Origin: Vandammella animalimorsus
GTDB lineage: Bacteria; Pseudomonadota; Gammaproteobacteria; Burkholderiales; Burkholderiaceae_C
Length of the DNA: 64,000 nt
NCBI RefSeq assembly: GCF_002285265.1
Contig: NZ_NSJB01000013.1
Coordinates: forward strand, 1-64,000
Reading direction: 5' to 3'
In this document: piece after piece, positions 46,661 to 55,024 of the stretch
Layout: each line of letters starts with the position of its first letter
Numbering within the stretch: the first letter of the stretch is position 1
The notes under the pieces: model-generated
Database searches by the model: none
Told to the model about the DNA's origin: nothing
What the model saw: the letters and a program-made list of their open reading frames with translations, nothing else
Translations under genes and position numbers: made by a program

Positions 46661-47941
46661 TCAGAGAATGGGCGCAATCGTGGAGCCATCACGGCTGATC
46701 TTTTGCCCTTGCACGCTGCCAGCGGGCTGCTCCACGCTGGCCGTGGGCGTGATGGGCTTGAGTGCAGGCAACTTGCGGGTGGCGCGCACGAAGTCGACGG
46801 CAGCGCTGTCGCTGGTGCAGACCAAGTCGCCAGGCATCATGCCGGAGAACTCGGCCAGATCCAGCTGGGCCTTGGTCGTGCGGCGCATGTCGTAGCGCAG
46901 GCGCTTGAGGTTGTTCAGGCTGTCGATGCCTGCGCCACCGGCCAGGTCGATGCCCATCATTTCATCCATGCACATGGCGCCAGGCATCACGCACAGGTTC
47001 AGGATGGCGTGGTACATGCCCTGCTGCACCGAGCCATAGTGGCGGATGCCGAAGTACTGCACGTGGCCGCGCTCGTCCTTCTGGTTGTACTGGTCCAGCG
47101 CGAGGTATTCCGTGCGATCGAGCACCTTGGTGGAGCTGCGCACCTTCTCGACCCACTGGTCAAAGCCCGCATTGCTCAGGCTGTGGAAATAGAAGTACAT
47201 CTGGCTGAAGCCATGGCCGGTGTAGTTCGCGGAAAAGCCCTTGAACTTGCCCTCGCGGTTCATGACGGCGTTGAGCTGGGTCTGCATCGCCGGCATGGCG
47301 TAGACCTGACCCGAGAGCGCCGGGATGAAGAACGAGTTCATCATCGAGGCCGAGGTGATCTTGAAGCGGATGGGGCGGTTGACCGGCGCGGCCAGCTCAT
47401 TGACCGTGGCGATGCCCTGCTCCGGGTAGATGAACAGCCACTTCCAGTCCAGCGCGGCCACTTCGATCTCCAGCGGCGTGGTCTCGACCACCGCCTCGTC
47501 GCTGCGCTTGGGATCGATGAAGCGACTCGCCAGGGTCTTGACGGCACCGAGCTCTTCCTCCATGCCGGCAATCTTCGTCTGGCTGTCGATGCGCACCAGC
47601 GGGCGATAGGGGTCGAGCAGATAGGTCGAGCCCCAGGTCACCAGCGCCAGCACGATGATGATGCAGATGGGCGCCCCCCAGATCACCACCTCCAGCTTGT
47701 TGGAGTGGTAGAAGCCCGAGTCATAGGTGCCGGACTGGTTGCTTTGACGGTACTTCCAGCTGAAGAACAGGATCAGGAACATCACGGGCACGATCACCAG
47801 CAGCATCACGAGCACCGAGAAGATCATCAGATTGCTCTGCTGCTTGGCCACATAGCCAGACGGATTGATCAGCGTCCAGTCGCAACCGGTCAGCAGCAGC
47901 GGCACCAGCAACAGCGCCGCAAGGGGGGTCAACTTCTTCAT
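46661..47941 (-). CDS. cyoA: Cytochrome o ubiquinol oxidase subunit II
   Basis: Lipoprotein subunit II. The signal sequence [20 protein letters not shown] ends in a lipobox, so Cys20 is probably lipidated. Two membrane helices follow ([39 protein letters not shown]), then the cupredoxin domain with [20 protein letters not shown] but no CuA Cys ligands, as expected for quinol oxidases. At 426 residues it is about 110 longer than the E. coli protein; the extra C-terminus contains [17 protein letters not shown] and ends in a Pro/Ser/Gln tail. GAGG precedes the ATG. First gene of the operon. Confidence 0.95.
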   Translation of the reverse strand: MKKLTPLAALLLVPLLLTGCDWTLINPSGYVAKQQSNLMIFSVLVMLLVIVPVMFLILFFSWKYRQSNQSGTYDSGFYHSNKLEVVIWGAPICIIIVLALVTWGSTYLLDPYRPLVRIDSQTKIAGMEEELGAVKTLASRFIDPKRSDEAVVETTPLEIEVAALDWKWLFIYPEQGIATVNELAAPVNRPIRFKITSASMMNSFFIPALSGQVYAMPAMQTQLNAVMNREGKFKGFSANYTGHGFSQMYFYFHSLSNAGFDQWVEKVRSSTKVLDRTEYLALDQYNQKDERGHVQYFGIRHYGSVQQGMYHAILNLCVMPGAMCMDEMMGIDLAGGAGIDSLNNLKRLRYDMRRTTKAQLDLAEFSGMMPGDLVCTSDSAAVDFVRATRKLPALKPITPTASVEQPAGSVQGQKISRDGSTIAPIL

Positions 47942-48218
47942 ACACACCTCAGGAATGGGGCTTTGGCACGACAGCGCCCCGCACCCGGCTGGGCGCGGGA
48001 CGCTGTCTGTCCGCCGTTCGATTCGTCCGGTGCCAGATTGTGTGGCCCACAGCAAGAAGAGAAAACAGAGCAAACCCCCTCTTTGCGCAGGCAACGCAAT
48101 GGCGCCCAAACTACCGCCCGGGCATTGAACCAATACCCGGGACAGGCTCGTGGATTCTACCCTTTTTTACAAGAATGAAACCAATTCAGCGCGCCCCTTG
48201 CGCAGCACCTTGGCCATG

Positions 48219-48241
48219 AAAACGCCTGCTGAAACAGGCGC
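48219..48241 (-). terminator. Intrinsic terminator downstream of xerC
   Basis: On the minus strand GCGCCTGTTTCAGCAGGCGTTTTC: stem CGCCTG/CAGGCG with a short loop and a T-run. About 60 bp after the xerC stop and upstream of cyoA. Confidence 0.65.
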
Positions 48242-48300
48242 TTGGCGTCCGCCCACGAGCGCGCTGCAAAAGCCGTTGTAAAGAGCCTGTGAACAGGCCG

Positions 48301-49365
48301 TCATTTCCGGGGTTGGGGCTCTTCTTGCTGCGGCTGCCCGTGGCCGCTTGCCTGCCCACCCGCGCGCGCCTGCGCCCGCGGGTGGGCCGCGTCGTAGATG
48401 CGGGCCAGGTGTTGAAAGTCCAGCCGGGTATAGACCTGGGTGGTGCTGATGTTGGCGTGGCCCAGCAGCTCCTGCACGGCGCGCAGGTCGCCGCTGGACT
48501 GCAGCACGTGGCTGGCAAACGAATGGCGCAGCATGTGGGGGTGCACCGCCGTGGCCATGCCAGCGGCCTGGCCGCGCTGGCGCAGGCGCTGCCAGGCGCT
48601 TTGCGGGCTCATGCGCGCGCCGCGCTGGCTGATGAACAAGGCGTTCTGCGCCGGCCATTGCCGCGCCGGGTCGCGCACCTGCCGCCAGGCCTGCAAGGCC
48701 TGCATGGCCGCCGCCCCGATGGGCACGCTGCGCCGCTTTTGGCCTTTGCCGATGACGTGGGCCTCGGCCTCTTGCCAGTCGATCCAGCCGCGGCCTTGCT
48801 GCTGCGCCTGGGCGCTGGCGCACACATCCAGCCCCAGCAGCTCGCCAATGCGCAGGCCGCTGCTGTAGAGCAGCTCGGTCATTGCGGCATCGCGCAGCTC
48901 CAGCCATTGCGCCGCGCCGTTGGCATCGGCCAGAGGCTGTCGGAATGCGGCCAGCTGCACGGCCTCATCGGCCCCCAGCGCCTTGGGCAAGGGGCGGCGC
49001 GATTTGGGCGCGCGCACGTCCTGCACGGGGTTGACATCCAGCATGCCCTGCAGCACGGCCCAGCGGTAAAAGCTGCGCCAGCCGCTGAGGATCAGCGCAA
49101 TGCCGCGCGCGCTGCGCCCCTGGCTGTGCATGCGCGCCACCTGCTGGCGGATGTGAAAGGGCTGCAGGGCCAACACGTCCAGGCCCTGGGCGCTGGCGGC
49201 CTGCTGCAGCTTGCGCAGGTCTTCGGTGTAGAGCGCCAGCGTGCGCTCGGCCAGGCGGCGCTCGAAGCGCACATGCTCCAGGTAGCGCAAGGCGCTGTGC
49301 GGCAAAGCCTCGGCGGGCGGCCCCTCTGCCCCCGGCGGGCTGGATGCAGGTTGGCGGCGTGGCAT
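48301..49365 (-). CDS. xerC: Tyrosine recombinase XerC
   Basis: Resolves chromosome dimers at dif with XerD. 354 residues: an N-terminal SAM-like core-binding domain (LRYLEHVRFERRLAERTLAL) and a catalytic domain with Arg (SSGLRIGELLGLD), Lys (VIGKGQKRRSVP), His-x-x-Arg (HPHMLRHSFASHV), His (LLGHANIS) and Tyr (TTQVYTRLD). The C-terminal 35 residues are a Gln/Ala/Gly-rich tail. ATG at 49365. It belongs to a dapF-DUF484-xerC operon, and the gap to the DUF484 gene is only 27 bp. Confidence 0.95.
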   Translation of the reverse strand: MPRRQPASSPPGAEGPPAEALPHSALRYLEHVRFERRLAERTLALYTEDLRKLQQAASAQGLDVLALQPFHIRQQVARMHSQGRSARGIALILSGWRSFYRWAVLQGMLDVNPVQDVRAPKSRRPLPKALGADEAVQLAAFRQPLADANGAAQWLELRDAAMTELLYSSGLRIGELLGLDVCASAQAQQQGRGWIDWQEAEAHVIGKGQKRRSVPIGAAAMQALQAWRQVRDPARQWPAQNALFISQRGARMSPQSAWQRLRQRGQAAGMATAVHPHMLRHSFASHVLQSSGDLRAVQELLGHANISTTQVYTRLDFQHLARIYDAAHPRAQARAGGQASGHGQPQQEEPQPRK

Positions 49366-49392
49366 GGGCAAGGCCAGGCGGGGTACGCGGGC

Positions 49393-50184
49393 TTATTCCA
49401 GCGGCAGCTCGGCCTGCCCGCTTTGCTGGCGCGCCAGGCGCTCCTGATGCTGGATCCAGCCGATGGTTTCATCGGGCAACAGGCGCTGCATGGCTGCGCT
49501 GGCCAGCTCCGCCAAGCGGGTGAGCAGGTCCGTGCCCATGTCCTGTGTGAAGCGGTGGCTGTCGGAGGAGGTCAGCAGCAAATAGCCAAAGGTGATTTGC
49601 TGCGCCTGCGCCGCGCCGGCGCGCAGCGGCAAGATGGCGATGGATTGCACTTCGGCCAGATCGCAGCCCTCGCCGGCCAGGCCTTGCAGCCCTTCGACGC
49701 TGCCGCGCGGGCCGCAGTAGGGCTTGGCCAGGCTGGCAATGTGCTGCTTGCTCTCGGGCACGACGCGCTGCACTTCGGGCAGATCGGCATAGGCCGGGGC
49801 CAGATCCCACAGGCGCAGGTACACCTGCGGCACGCCAAACAGCTGCTGCAGCTGCTCGGCCAGCAGCGCCGGCAGCCTGGCGCTGTCGCGCTCGCGCAGC
49901 ATGGCCGCCGTCCAGGCGTGGGCCTTTTCGATGATCTGCGCGTTCTCGCTGCCGTAGCCCATCATCTCGACGATGCTGGCCTCCAGGGCCTTGATCTTCT
50001 CGCGCAGCATGAGGGTCTGGCGCTCGTGCAGGCTGACGGTCTTGCCGCCATGCGGGCTGGCCAGCTGCACAGTGCCCAGCACTTCGGCAAAGCGTTCAAA
50101 AAACTCCGGGTTGCTGATCAGGTAGCTGGCCACGTCCTCCTCGGTGGCCAGCCCGGCGTGCTGCACGGGCGGGGTGGTCGTCAT
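49393..50184 (-). CDS. DUF484 family protein
   Basis: 263 residues. The N-terminal region [20 protein letters not shown] and the helix [20 protein letters not shown] are hallmarks of DUF484. The C-terminal part resembles a GAF fold, with [20 protein letters not shown] and [20 protein letters not shown]. Function is unknown; the gene is regularly found between dapF and xerC, as here. Its start overlaps the dapF stop (ATGA, 50181-50184). Confidence 0.93.
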   Translation of the reverse strand: MTTTPPVQHAGLATEEDVASYLISNPEFFERFAEVLGTVQLASPHGGKTVSLHERQTLMLREKIKALEASIVEMMGYGSENAQIIEKAHAWTAAMLRERDSARLPALLAEQLQQLFGVPQVYLRLWDLAPAYADLPEVQRVVPESKQHIASLAKPYCGPRGSVEGLQGLAGEGCDLAEVQSIAILPLRAGAAQAQQITFGYLLLTSSDSHRFTQDMGTDLLTRLAELASAAMQRLLPDETIGWIQHQERLARQQSGQAELPLE

Positions 50185-51104
50185 AAGCTGTCTGCAATCT
50201 CAATGGTGCCTTCAAAAACGGTCTGCGCTGGGCCGGTCATCAGCACCTCGTCGGCCGGGCCACCTTGCCATTCTATGGTCAGCATGCCGCCGGGCATGTG
50301 GACGTCAACGCAAGTATCGAGCAGCCCCTGGCGGATGCCGCTGACCACCGCCGCGCACGCGCCCGTGCCGCAGGCCAGGGTCTCGCCCACGCCGCGCTCG
50401 TAGACGCGCAGGGCGATCTCGCTGCGGCTGCGCACCTGCATGAAGCCAGCGTTGACGCGCTGGGCAAAGCGCGGGTGCCGCTCGATCCAGGCGCCCTGCA
50501 CCGCCACCGGCGCGTCCTGCACAGAGGCCACGCGCTGCACGGCGTGCGGGTTGCCCATGGACACCACGCTGAGCCAGACGCCTGCGCCCTGCTCGCGCTG
50601 CGCACCGGCCGCCGGCGGCTCCAGTAGCTCCGACGGCTCCAGCGGCAGCCACCAAAGGGTGTCCTGATGCTGGGCCTGGCTGCGCAGGCCCTGGGCGTCG
50701 AAGGGGATCTGCCCGGGCTGCCAGCGCGGGCAGCCCATGCGCACAGTCACGCGGCCATCGTCCTGCAGCTGCGGGGCGATGATGCCCGCGCGGGTCAGCA
50801 CGCGAATTTGCTTCTTGTGCGTCAGCCCCTTGTCGAACACATAGCGGGCAAAGCAGCGCGCGCCGTTGCCGCACTGCTCCACCTCGCCGCCATCGGCGTT
50901 GTGGATGATGTATTCGAAATCGACCTGGCCGGCCTGCGCCGGCGGCGCGGCCCGCACCGTCAGGATTTGATCGGCCCCGACGCCAAAGCGCCGATCGGCC
51001 AGCCAGCGGTACTGCGCCGCGCTCAGGCCCAGCAGGCCTTGGGTTTCATCGAGCACGACAAAATCGTTGCCCGCGCCCTGCATTTTCGTGAAGCTCAATT
51101 TCAT
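50181..51104 (-). CDS. dapF: Diaminopimelate epimerase
   Basis: Turns LL- into meso-diaminopimelate for lysine and peptidoglycan. 307 residues. The N-terminal [20 protein letters not shown] is typical; the two catalytic Cys lie in [16 protein letters not shown] and [27 protein letters not shown] is the substrate-binding loop. An insert of about 20 residues ([19 protein letters not shown]) precedes the second half. First gene of the dapF-DUF484-xerC set. Confidence 0.96.
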   Translation of the reverse strand: MKLSFTKMQGAGNDFVVLDETQGLLGLSAAQYRWLADRRFGVGADQILTVRAAPPAQAGQVDFEYIIHNADGGEVEQCGNGARCFARYVFDKGLTHKKQIRVLTRAGIIAPQLQDDGRVTVRMGCPRWQPGQIPFDAQGLRSQAQHQDTLWWLPLEPSELLEPPAAGAQREQGAGVWLSVVSMGNPHAVQRVASVQDAPVAVQGAWIERHPRFAQRVNAGFMQVRSRSEIALRVYERGVGETLACGTGACAAVVSGIRQGLLDTCVDVHMPGGMLTIEWQGGPADEVLMTGPAQTVFEGTIEIADSL

Positions 51105-51125
51105 GGTGTCGTCATGTTGCCTGGG

Positions 51126-51253
51126 GCCTGCTCAAAATCCCGTCGCAAGTGGGCAAGAAACAAAAAGCCGCCGGGCCTGATGGCCCGGCAAGTTTTTGCG
51201 CCGCCCGCAGACCTCCCAAGTCCGCTTGATTGCCTGCCGTGCGCAAAGCAGGC
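51126..51253. repeat. Intergenic repeat element, copy A, with terminal inverted repeats
   Basis: Begins GCCTGCTCAAAATCCCG and ends AAGCAGGC, so GCCTGCT (51126-51132) and AGCAGGC (51247-51253) are inverted ends. Inside, CGCAAGTGGGCAAGAA and CGCAGACC...TCCGCTTG match copy B at 62063-62185. A terminator hairpin is embedded in the middle. About 128 bp, no coding potential. Confidence 0.55.
51161..51197. terminator. Intrinsic terminator after the M20 amidohydrolase gene
   Basis: GCCGGGCC (51170-51177) and GGCCCGGC (51182-51189) flank a TGAT loop. A-run on one side (51162-51166) and T-run on the other (51193-51197), so it works in both directions; its likely role is to separate the amidohydrolase transcript from dapF. 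Confidence 0.8.
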
Positions 51254-51288
51254 TCCAGCAAGCCCTGCGTCGCGCCAGGGCCATCGCA

Positions 51289-52509
51289 TCACTGGCCCTG
51301 ACCGGCCTGCTCGGCAAACCAGCGCTCGGCCAGCCGCACCCAGTAGCTGCCGCCCAGCGGGATCAGCGCGTCGTTGAAGTCGTAGCTGGGGTTGTGCAGC
51401 AGGCAGGGGCCCACGCCATGGCCCGCCACGCGGTGCCCGCCATCGCCATTGCCGATGAAGCAATAGGCGCCGGGCTTTTCCAGCAGCATGAAGGAGAAAT
51501 CCTCCGCGCCCATCGACGGCTCTTGCGCCAGGGTGTGCTCGGCGCCCAGCATGTCGCGCATGACGCGCTGCGCCAGCGCCGCCTCGGCCTCGGTGTTGAC
51601 GGTGGCCGGGTAATTGCGCTCGAACTCGAACTCCACCTCGCACTCGAAGGCGCTGCCGATGTCCAGCGCCAGCTTGCGCATGCGCGCCTCGACCAGATCC
51701 AGCACCTCGGTGCGGAAGGTGCGCACCGTGCCGCGCAGCTCGCAGGCATCGGGGATGACGTTGTTGGCCTCGCCGCCATGCACCATGGTCACGGACAGCA
51801 CGGCCGTGTCCAGCGGCTTGACGTTGCGGCTGACGATGGTCTGAAAAGCCAGCACCATCTGGCAGGCCACGGGCATCGGATCCACGGCCAGATTGGGCAT
51901 TGCGGCGTGCCCGCCCTTGCCACGGATGCGCACGCAGAACTCGTTGGACGAGGCCATCACCGGCCCGGCGCCCACGGCCATGCTGCCCACCGGCATGCCC
52001 GGCCAGTTGTGCATGCCAAAGACCGCATCCATCGGGAATTGCTCGAACAGGCCCTGCTGCACCATCTCGCGCGCGCCGCCGCCGCCCTCCTCGGCCGGCT
52101 GGAAGATCAGATACACCGTGCCGTCGAAATCACGGTGGCGGCCATGCGCCCAGTGCGCCGCCGCCGCCAGCAGCATGGCCGTGTGGCCGTCGTGGCCGCA
52201 GGCGTGCATCTTGCCCGGCGTCTGGCTGGCGTGCGCGAAGGTGTTGAACTCCTGCATGGGCAGCGCATCCATGTCGGCGCGCAGGCCGATGGCCCGGCCG
52301 CTGGCGCCGCCGTCGCGGCCGTGCACGATGCCCACCACCCCGGTCACCCCCAGGCCACGGTGCACGGGGATGCCCCATTGCGCAAGGCGCTGGGCGACCA
52401 GCTCGGCCGTGCGGTGTTCCTCAAAACCCAGCTCCGGGTGGGCGTGGATGTCCTTGCGCAATGCCGCCAGCTCCTGCGCCTGGTCAACGATGGAATCAAT
52501 CAGCTTCAT
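51289..52509 (-). CDS. M20 family metallopeptidase/amidohydrolase
   Basis: 406 residues, close to HipO/IAA-amino acid hydrolase-type enzymes that cleave N-acyl amino acids. Metal ligands: Cys and His in MHACGHDGHTAMLLAAAAHW, Glu-Glu in IFQPAEEGGGG, His in GMHNWPGMPVG, and the final His in LLHNPSYDFNDALIPLG. The dimerisation/lid domain lies in the middle (RIRGKGGHAAMPNLAVDP). Cytoplasmic, with no signal peptide. Its exact substrate is not clear. Monocistronic, with a terminator behind. Confidence 0.9.
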   Translation of the reverse strand: MKLIDSIVDQAQELAALRKDIHAHPELGFEEHRTAELVAQRLAQWGIPVHRGLGVTGVVGIVHGRDGGASGRAIGLRADMDALPMQEFNTFAHASQTPGKMHACGHDGHTAMLLAAAAHWAHGRHRDFDGTVYLIFQPAEEGGGGAREMVQQGLFEQFPMDAVFGMHNWPGMPVGSMAVGAGPVMASSNEFCVRIRGKGGHAAMPNLAVDPMPVACQMVLAFQTIVSRNVKPLDTAVLSVTMVHGGEANNVIPDACELRGTVRTFRTEVLDLVEARMRKLALDIGSAFECEVEFEFERNYPATVNTEAEAALAQRVMRDMLGAEHTLAQEPSMGAEDFSFMLLEKPGAYCFIGNGDGGHRVAGHGVGPCLLHNPSYDFNDALIPLGGSYWVRLAERWFAEQAGQGQ

Positions 52510-52685
52510 AAATCAGAAGGGGTGTCTCGTGGAGTAAAAAGCCTGCTCGAAGGCCTGGCGCACGATACCACCATTGCAATGCCAGCGCCGCCTGGCGGCC
52601 ATTGCCGCGGCCGCAGCAGGCTCTGGCAAGATGCGCCCCTGCTGCCCCCTTCCTCACCGCACCGCCACTGCACCGTTTTTCAGCC

Positions 52686-53912
52686 ATGCGACATTCCATT
52701 GCCCTGTTCCTGCTGCTCGCCGTCACCATCACCTACATCGTCGCCACGGCGCTGAGTGCGCAGCACCCGGCCTGGCCGTACGTGGCGGCCTTTGCCGAGG
52801 CCGGCATGGTCGGCGCGCTGGCCGATTGGTTTGCCGTCGTGGCGCTGTTTCGCCACCCCATGGGCCTGCCCATTCCGCACACGGCGGTGCTGGCCAAAAA
52901 CCAGCAGCGCCTGGGCGTGGGCCTGGCCGACTTCCTCGACCGCAACTTCCTCAGCGGCCAGCACGTGCGCGAACGCCTGGCCCGCTGGGACGCCGCGCCC
53001 TGGCTGGCGCAATGGCTGCAGCAGCCAGGCAACGCCCGCGCGCTGGTGCAGCCCATGGTGGCCACGGCGCAGTTCGGGCTGACGGCGCTGGACGACGAGC
53101 GTGTGCGCAGCTTCTTCACGCGCAACGTGCGCACCGCGCTGCAGCAAATCGACGTCTCGCACAGCAGCGCCGCCGTGCTCGATGCGCTCACCGCCGAGCA
53201 GCGCCACCAGAGCCTGCTCGACGAAATGCTGACCCAGCTGGCCGGCGTGGTCGAGAGCGACAGCGCCCAGCAGCACATCACCCAGGCCATTGCGCGCGAG
53301 CTGCGCGCGCTGCGCTACCTGGCGCTGGACCAGGCCGCCGCGCGCCTGACCACGCGCAAGATCGTCGCCGCCATCGCGCGCAACCTGGCCGAGATGGGCG
53401 AGTCGCCCGAGCACCCGCTGCGCCAGCGCCTGGACCGCGCCGTGCGCGACTGGATCGAGCGCCTGCGCAGCGACCCGCAGCTGCAGCAAAAAGCCAACCA
53501 GGTGCGCGACGACCTGCTGCAGCACCCGGCCCTGAACGAGTATCTGCAGGCGCTCTGGGGCGACCTGCTGCGCTGGCTGGAGCGCGACGTACAGGACCCG
53601 CACTCCAGCCTGCACCAGCGCCTGATTGCCGGCATCACCCACCTGGGGCGCGAGTTGCAAGACAACCCGCAAATGCAGCAATGGCTCAACGCCCAGGTGC
53701 AGGAGCTGGGCCCGCAGATCGTCGAGCGCTACCGCCCGGCCATCCGCCGCTACATCAGCGAGCGCGTCGGCCAGTGGGACACGCGCGAGCTGATCGAGGA
53801 GGTGGAGACCCACCTGGGCCGCGACCTGCAATACATCCGCATCAACGGCACGCTGGTGGGCGGCCTGGTGGGGCTGATCATCCACACCCTCACGCAGTGG
53901 GCCATGGGCTGA
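52686..53912 (+). CDS. DUF445 family membrane protein
   Basis: 408 residues. N-terminal helices HSIALFLLLAVTITYIVATA and AWPYVAAFAEAGMVGALADW, with the family motif GALADWFAVVALFRHPMGLP and IPHTAVLAKNQQRLGVGLAD. A long soluble helical region follows and the C-terminus ends with one more helix, GGLVGLIIHTLTQWAMG. Matches DUF445 (YjiN-like). Function unknown. It is divergent from the amidohydrolase gene. Confidence 0.9.
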   Translation: MRHSIALFLLLAVTITYIVATALSAQHPAWPYVAAFAEAGMVGALADWFAVVALFRHPMGLPIPHTAVLAKNQQRLGVGLADFLDRNFLSGQHVRERLARWDAAPWLAQWLQQPGNARALVQPMVATAQFGLTALDDERVRSFFTRNVRTALQQIDVSHSSAAVLDALTAEQRHQSLLDEMLTQLAGVVESDSAQQHITQAIARELRALRYLALDQAAARLTTRKIVAAIARNLAEMGESPEHPLRQRLDRAVRDWIERLRSDPQLQQKANQVRDDLLQHPALNEYLQALWGDLLRWLERDVQDPHSSLHQRLIAGITHLGRELQDNPQMQQWLNAQVQELGPQIVERYRPAIRRYISERVGQWDTRELIEEVETHLGRDLQYIRINGTLVGGLVGLIIHTLTQWAMG

Positions 53913-53984
53913 GCGCCTGCTCAAAGCCGCTCGGCAAGGCCTGCTCCAATCCAGCAGGACAGTGCGCAGCGCGGCGTGCTGACC

Positions 53985-54965
53985 CTATGGCAAATACGGC
54001 ACCAAGGCCATGACCAGCGCCACCGTGGCCACACCCAGCATGGTGGACATGGCAATGGCGGCGGTGACTTCCTCCTCGGCCACGCGGTAGCGCATGGCGT
54101 AGAGGTAAACGTTGGCGCCAATGGGCAGGCTGGCGGCCAGCACCATCACCGCAAAAGGCACCCCGGCAAAGCCCAGGGCCAGCCCCAGCAGCGCCAGCAC
54201 CAGCGGGTGCAGCAGGTTTTTCATCAGCATCAGGCCCAGCGCCACGCGCCAATGCCCGCCCAGGGCCGTACCCGCCAGGCTGATGCCCACCAACAGCAGC
54301 GCCACCGGGCCAAAGGCCGCGCCCAGCAGCTGCAGCGGCCGGTCGATCACACCTGGCAGCTGCAGGCCGGTCTGCGCAAACAACAGGCCGCAGAGGATGG
54401 GCAGCGGCACCGGGTGCAGCAGCGAGGCCCGGCCGGCGCGCGCCACCGTCAGCGCCAGCTTGCGCAGCCGCGCCGGCCAGTGCAGCGCAGCGGCCGCGCT
54501 GCCGCCTGCAGCGCGCTGCTGCTCGGCCAGCACGGCAAACTCCAGCACCACCGTCACCATGGTCAACATCACAAAGGCGTGCAGCGAGACCAGCGCAAAC
54601 AGCGTCACCAGCCCCTGCTGGCCATAGGCCAGACCCACCAGTGGCACGCCGATCATCAAGGTGTTGGAAAAGGTGGCCGCCAGGCCCAGCACGGCGGCGC
54701 GGCGCGTCAGCCCCAAACGCCAAAGCACCGCGCCAAACACCAGCCACATGGCGCCGAAGTACACCAGCACCGGGCGGAAGTCGATGTCCTGCACGCGCAC
54801 GCCGCTCATGGTGCGAAACAGCAGCGCCGGCGCCAGCACCAAAAACACCAAATTGGACAAATCCTTGGTGGCCGCCGCGCCCACCCAGCCCTTGCGGCCC
54901 ACGCAGTAGCCCAGGGCGATCAGCAGCACCACCGGCAACAGCGCTTCAAAAACGGGATGGGTCAT
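53985..54965 (-). CDS. AEC-family transporter
   Basis: 326 residues with ten membrane helices in two halves, a fold shared with auxin efflux carriers. Starts MTHPVFEALLPVVLLIALGY; LVFLVLAPALLFRTMSG and AATFSNTLMIGVPLVGLAYG carry the conserved Pro and Asn-rich crossover of the first half, and ASLPIGANVYLYAMRYRVAE that of the second. Substrate not known; related proteins carry malate or other organic acids. Convergent with the DUF445 gene. Confidence 0.9.
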   Translation of the reverse strand: MTHPVFEALLPVVLLIALGYCVGRKGWVGAAATKDLSNLVFLVLAPALLFRTMSGVRVQDIDFRPVLVYFGAMWLVFGAVLWRLGLTRRAAVLGLAATFSNTLMIGVPLVGLAYGQQGLVTLFALVSLHAFVMLTMVTVVLEFAVLAEQQRAAGGSAAAALHWPARLRKLALTVARAGRASLLHPVPLPILCGLLFAQTGLQLPGVIDRPLQLLGAAFGPVALLLVGISLAGTALGGHWRVALGLMLMKNLLHPLVLALLGLALGFAGVPFAVMVLAASLPIGANVYLYAMRYRVAEEEVTAAIAMSTMLGVATVALVMALVPYLP

Positions 54966-55024
54966 GGCGCAAGAATGTCGGCAGCCCTGCCGCAGCAGGG
55001 CTTGGTCGTATGGCTGGGTGTGGC

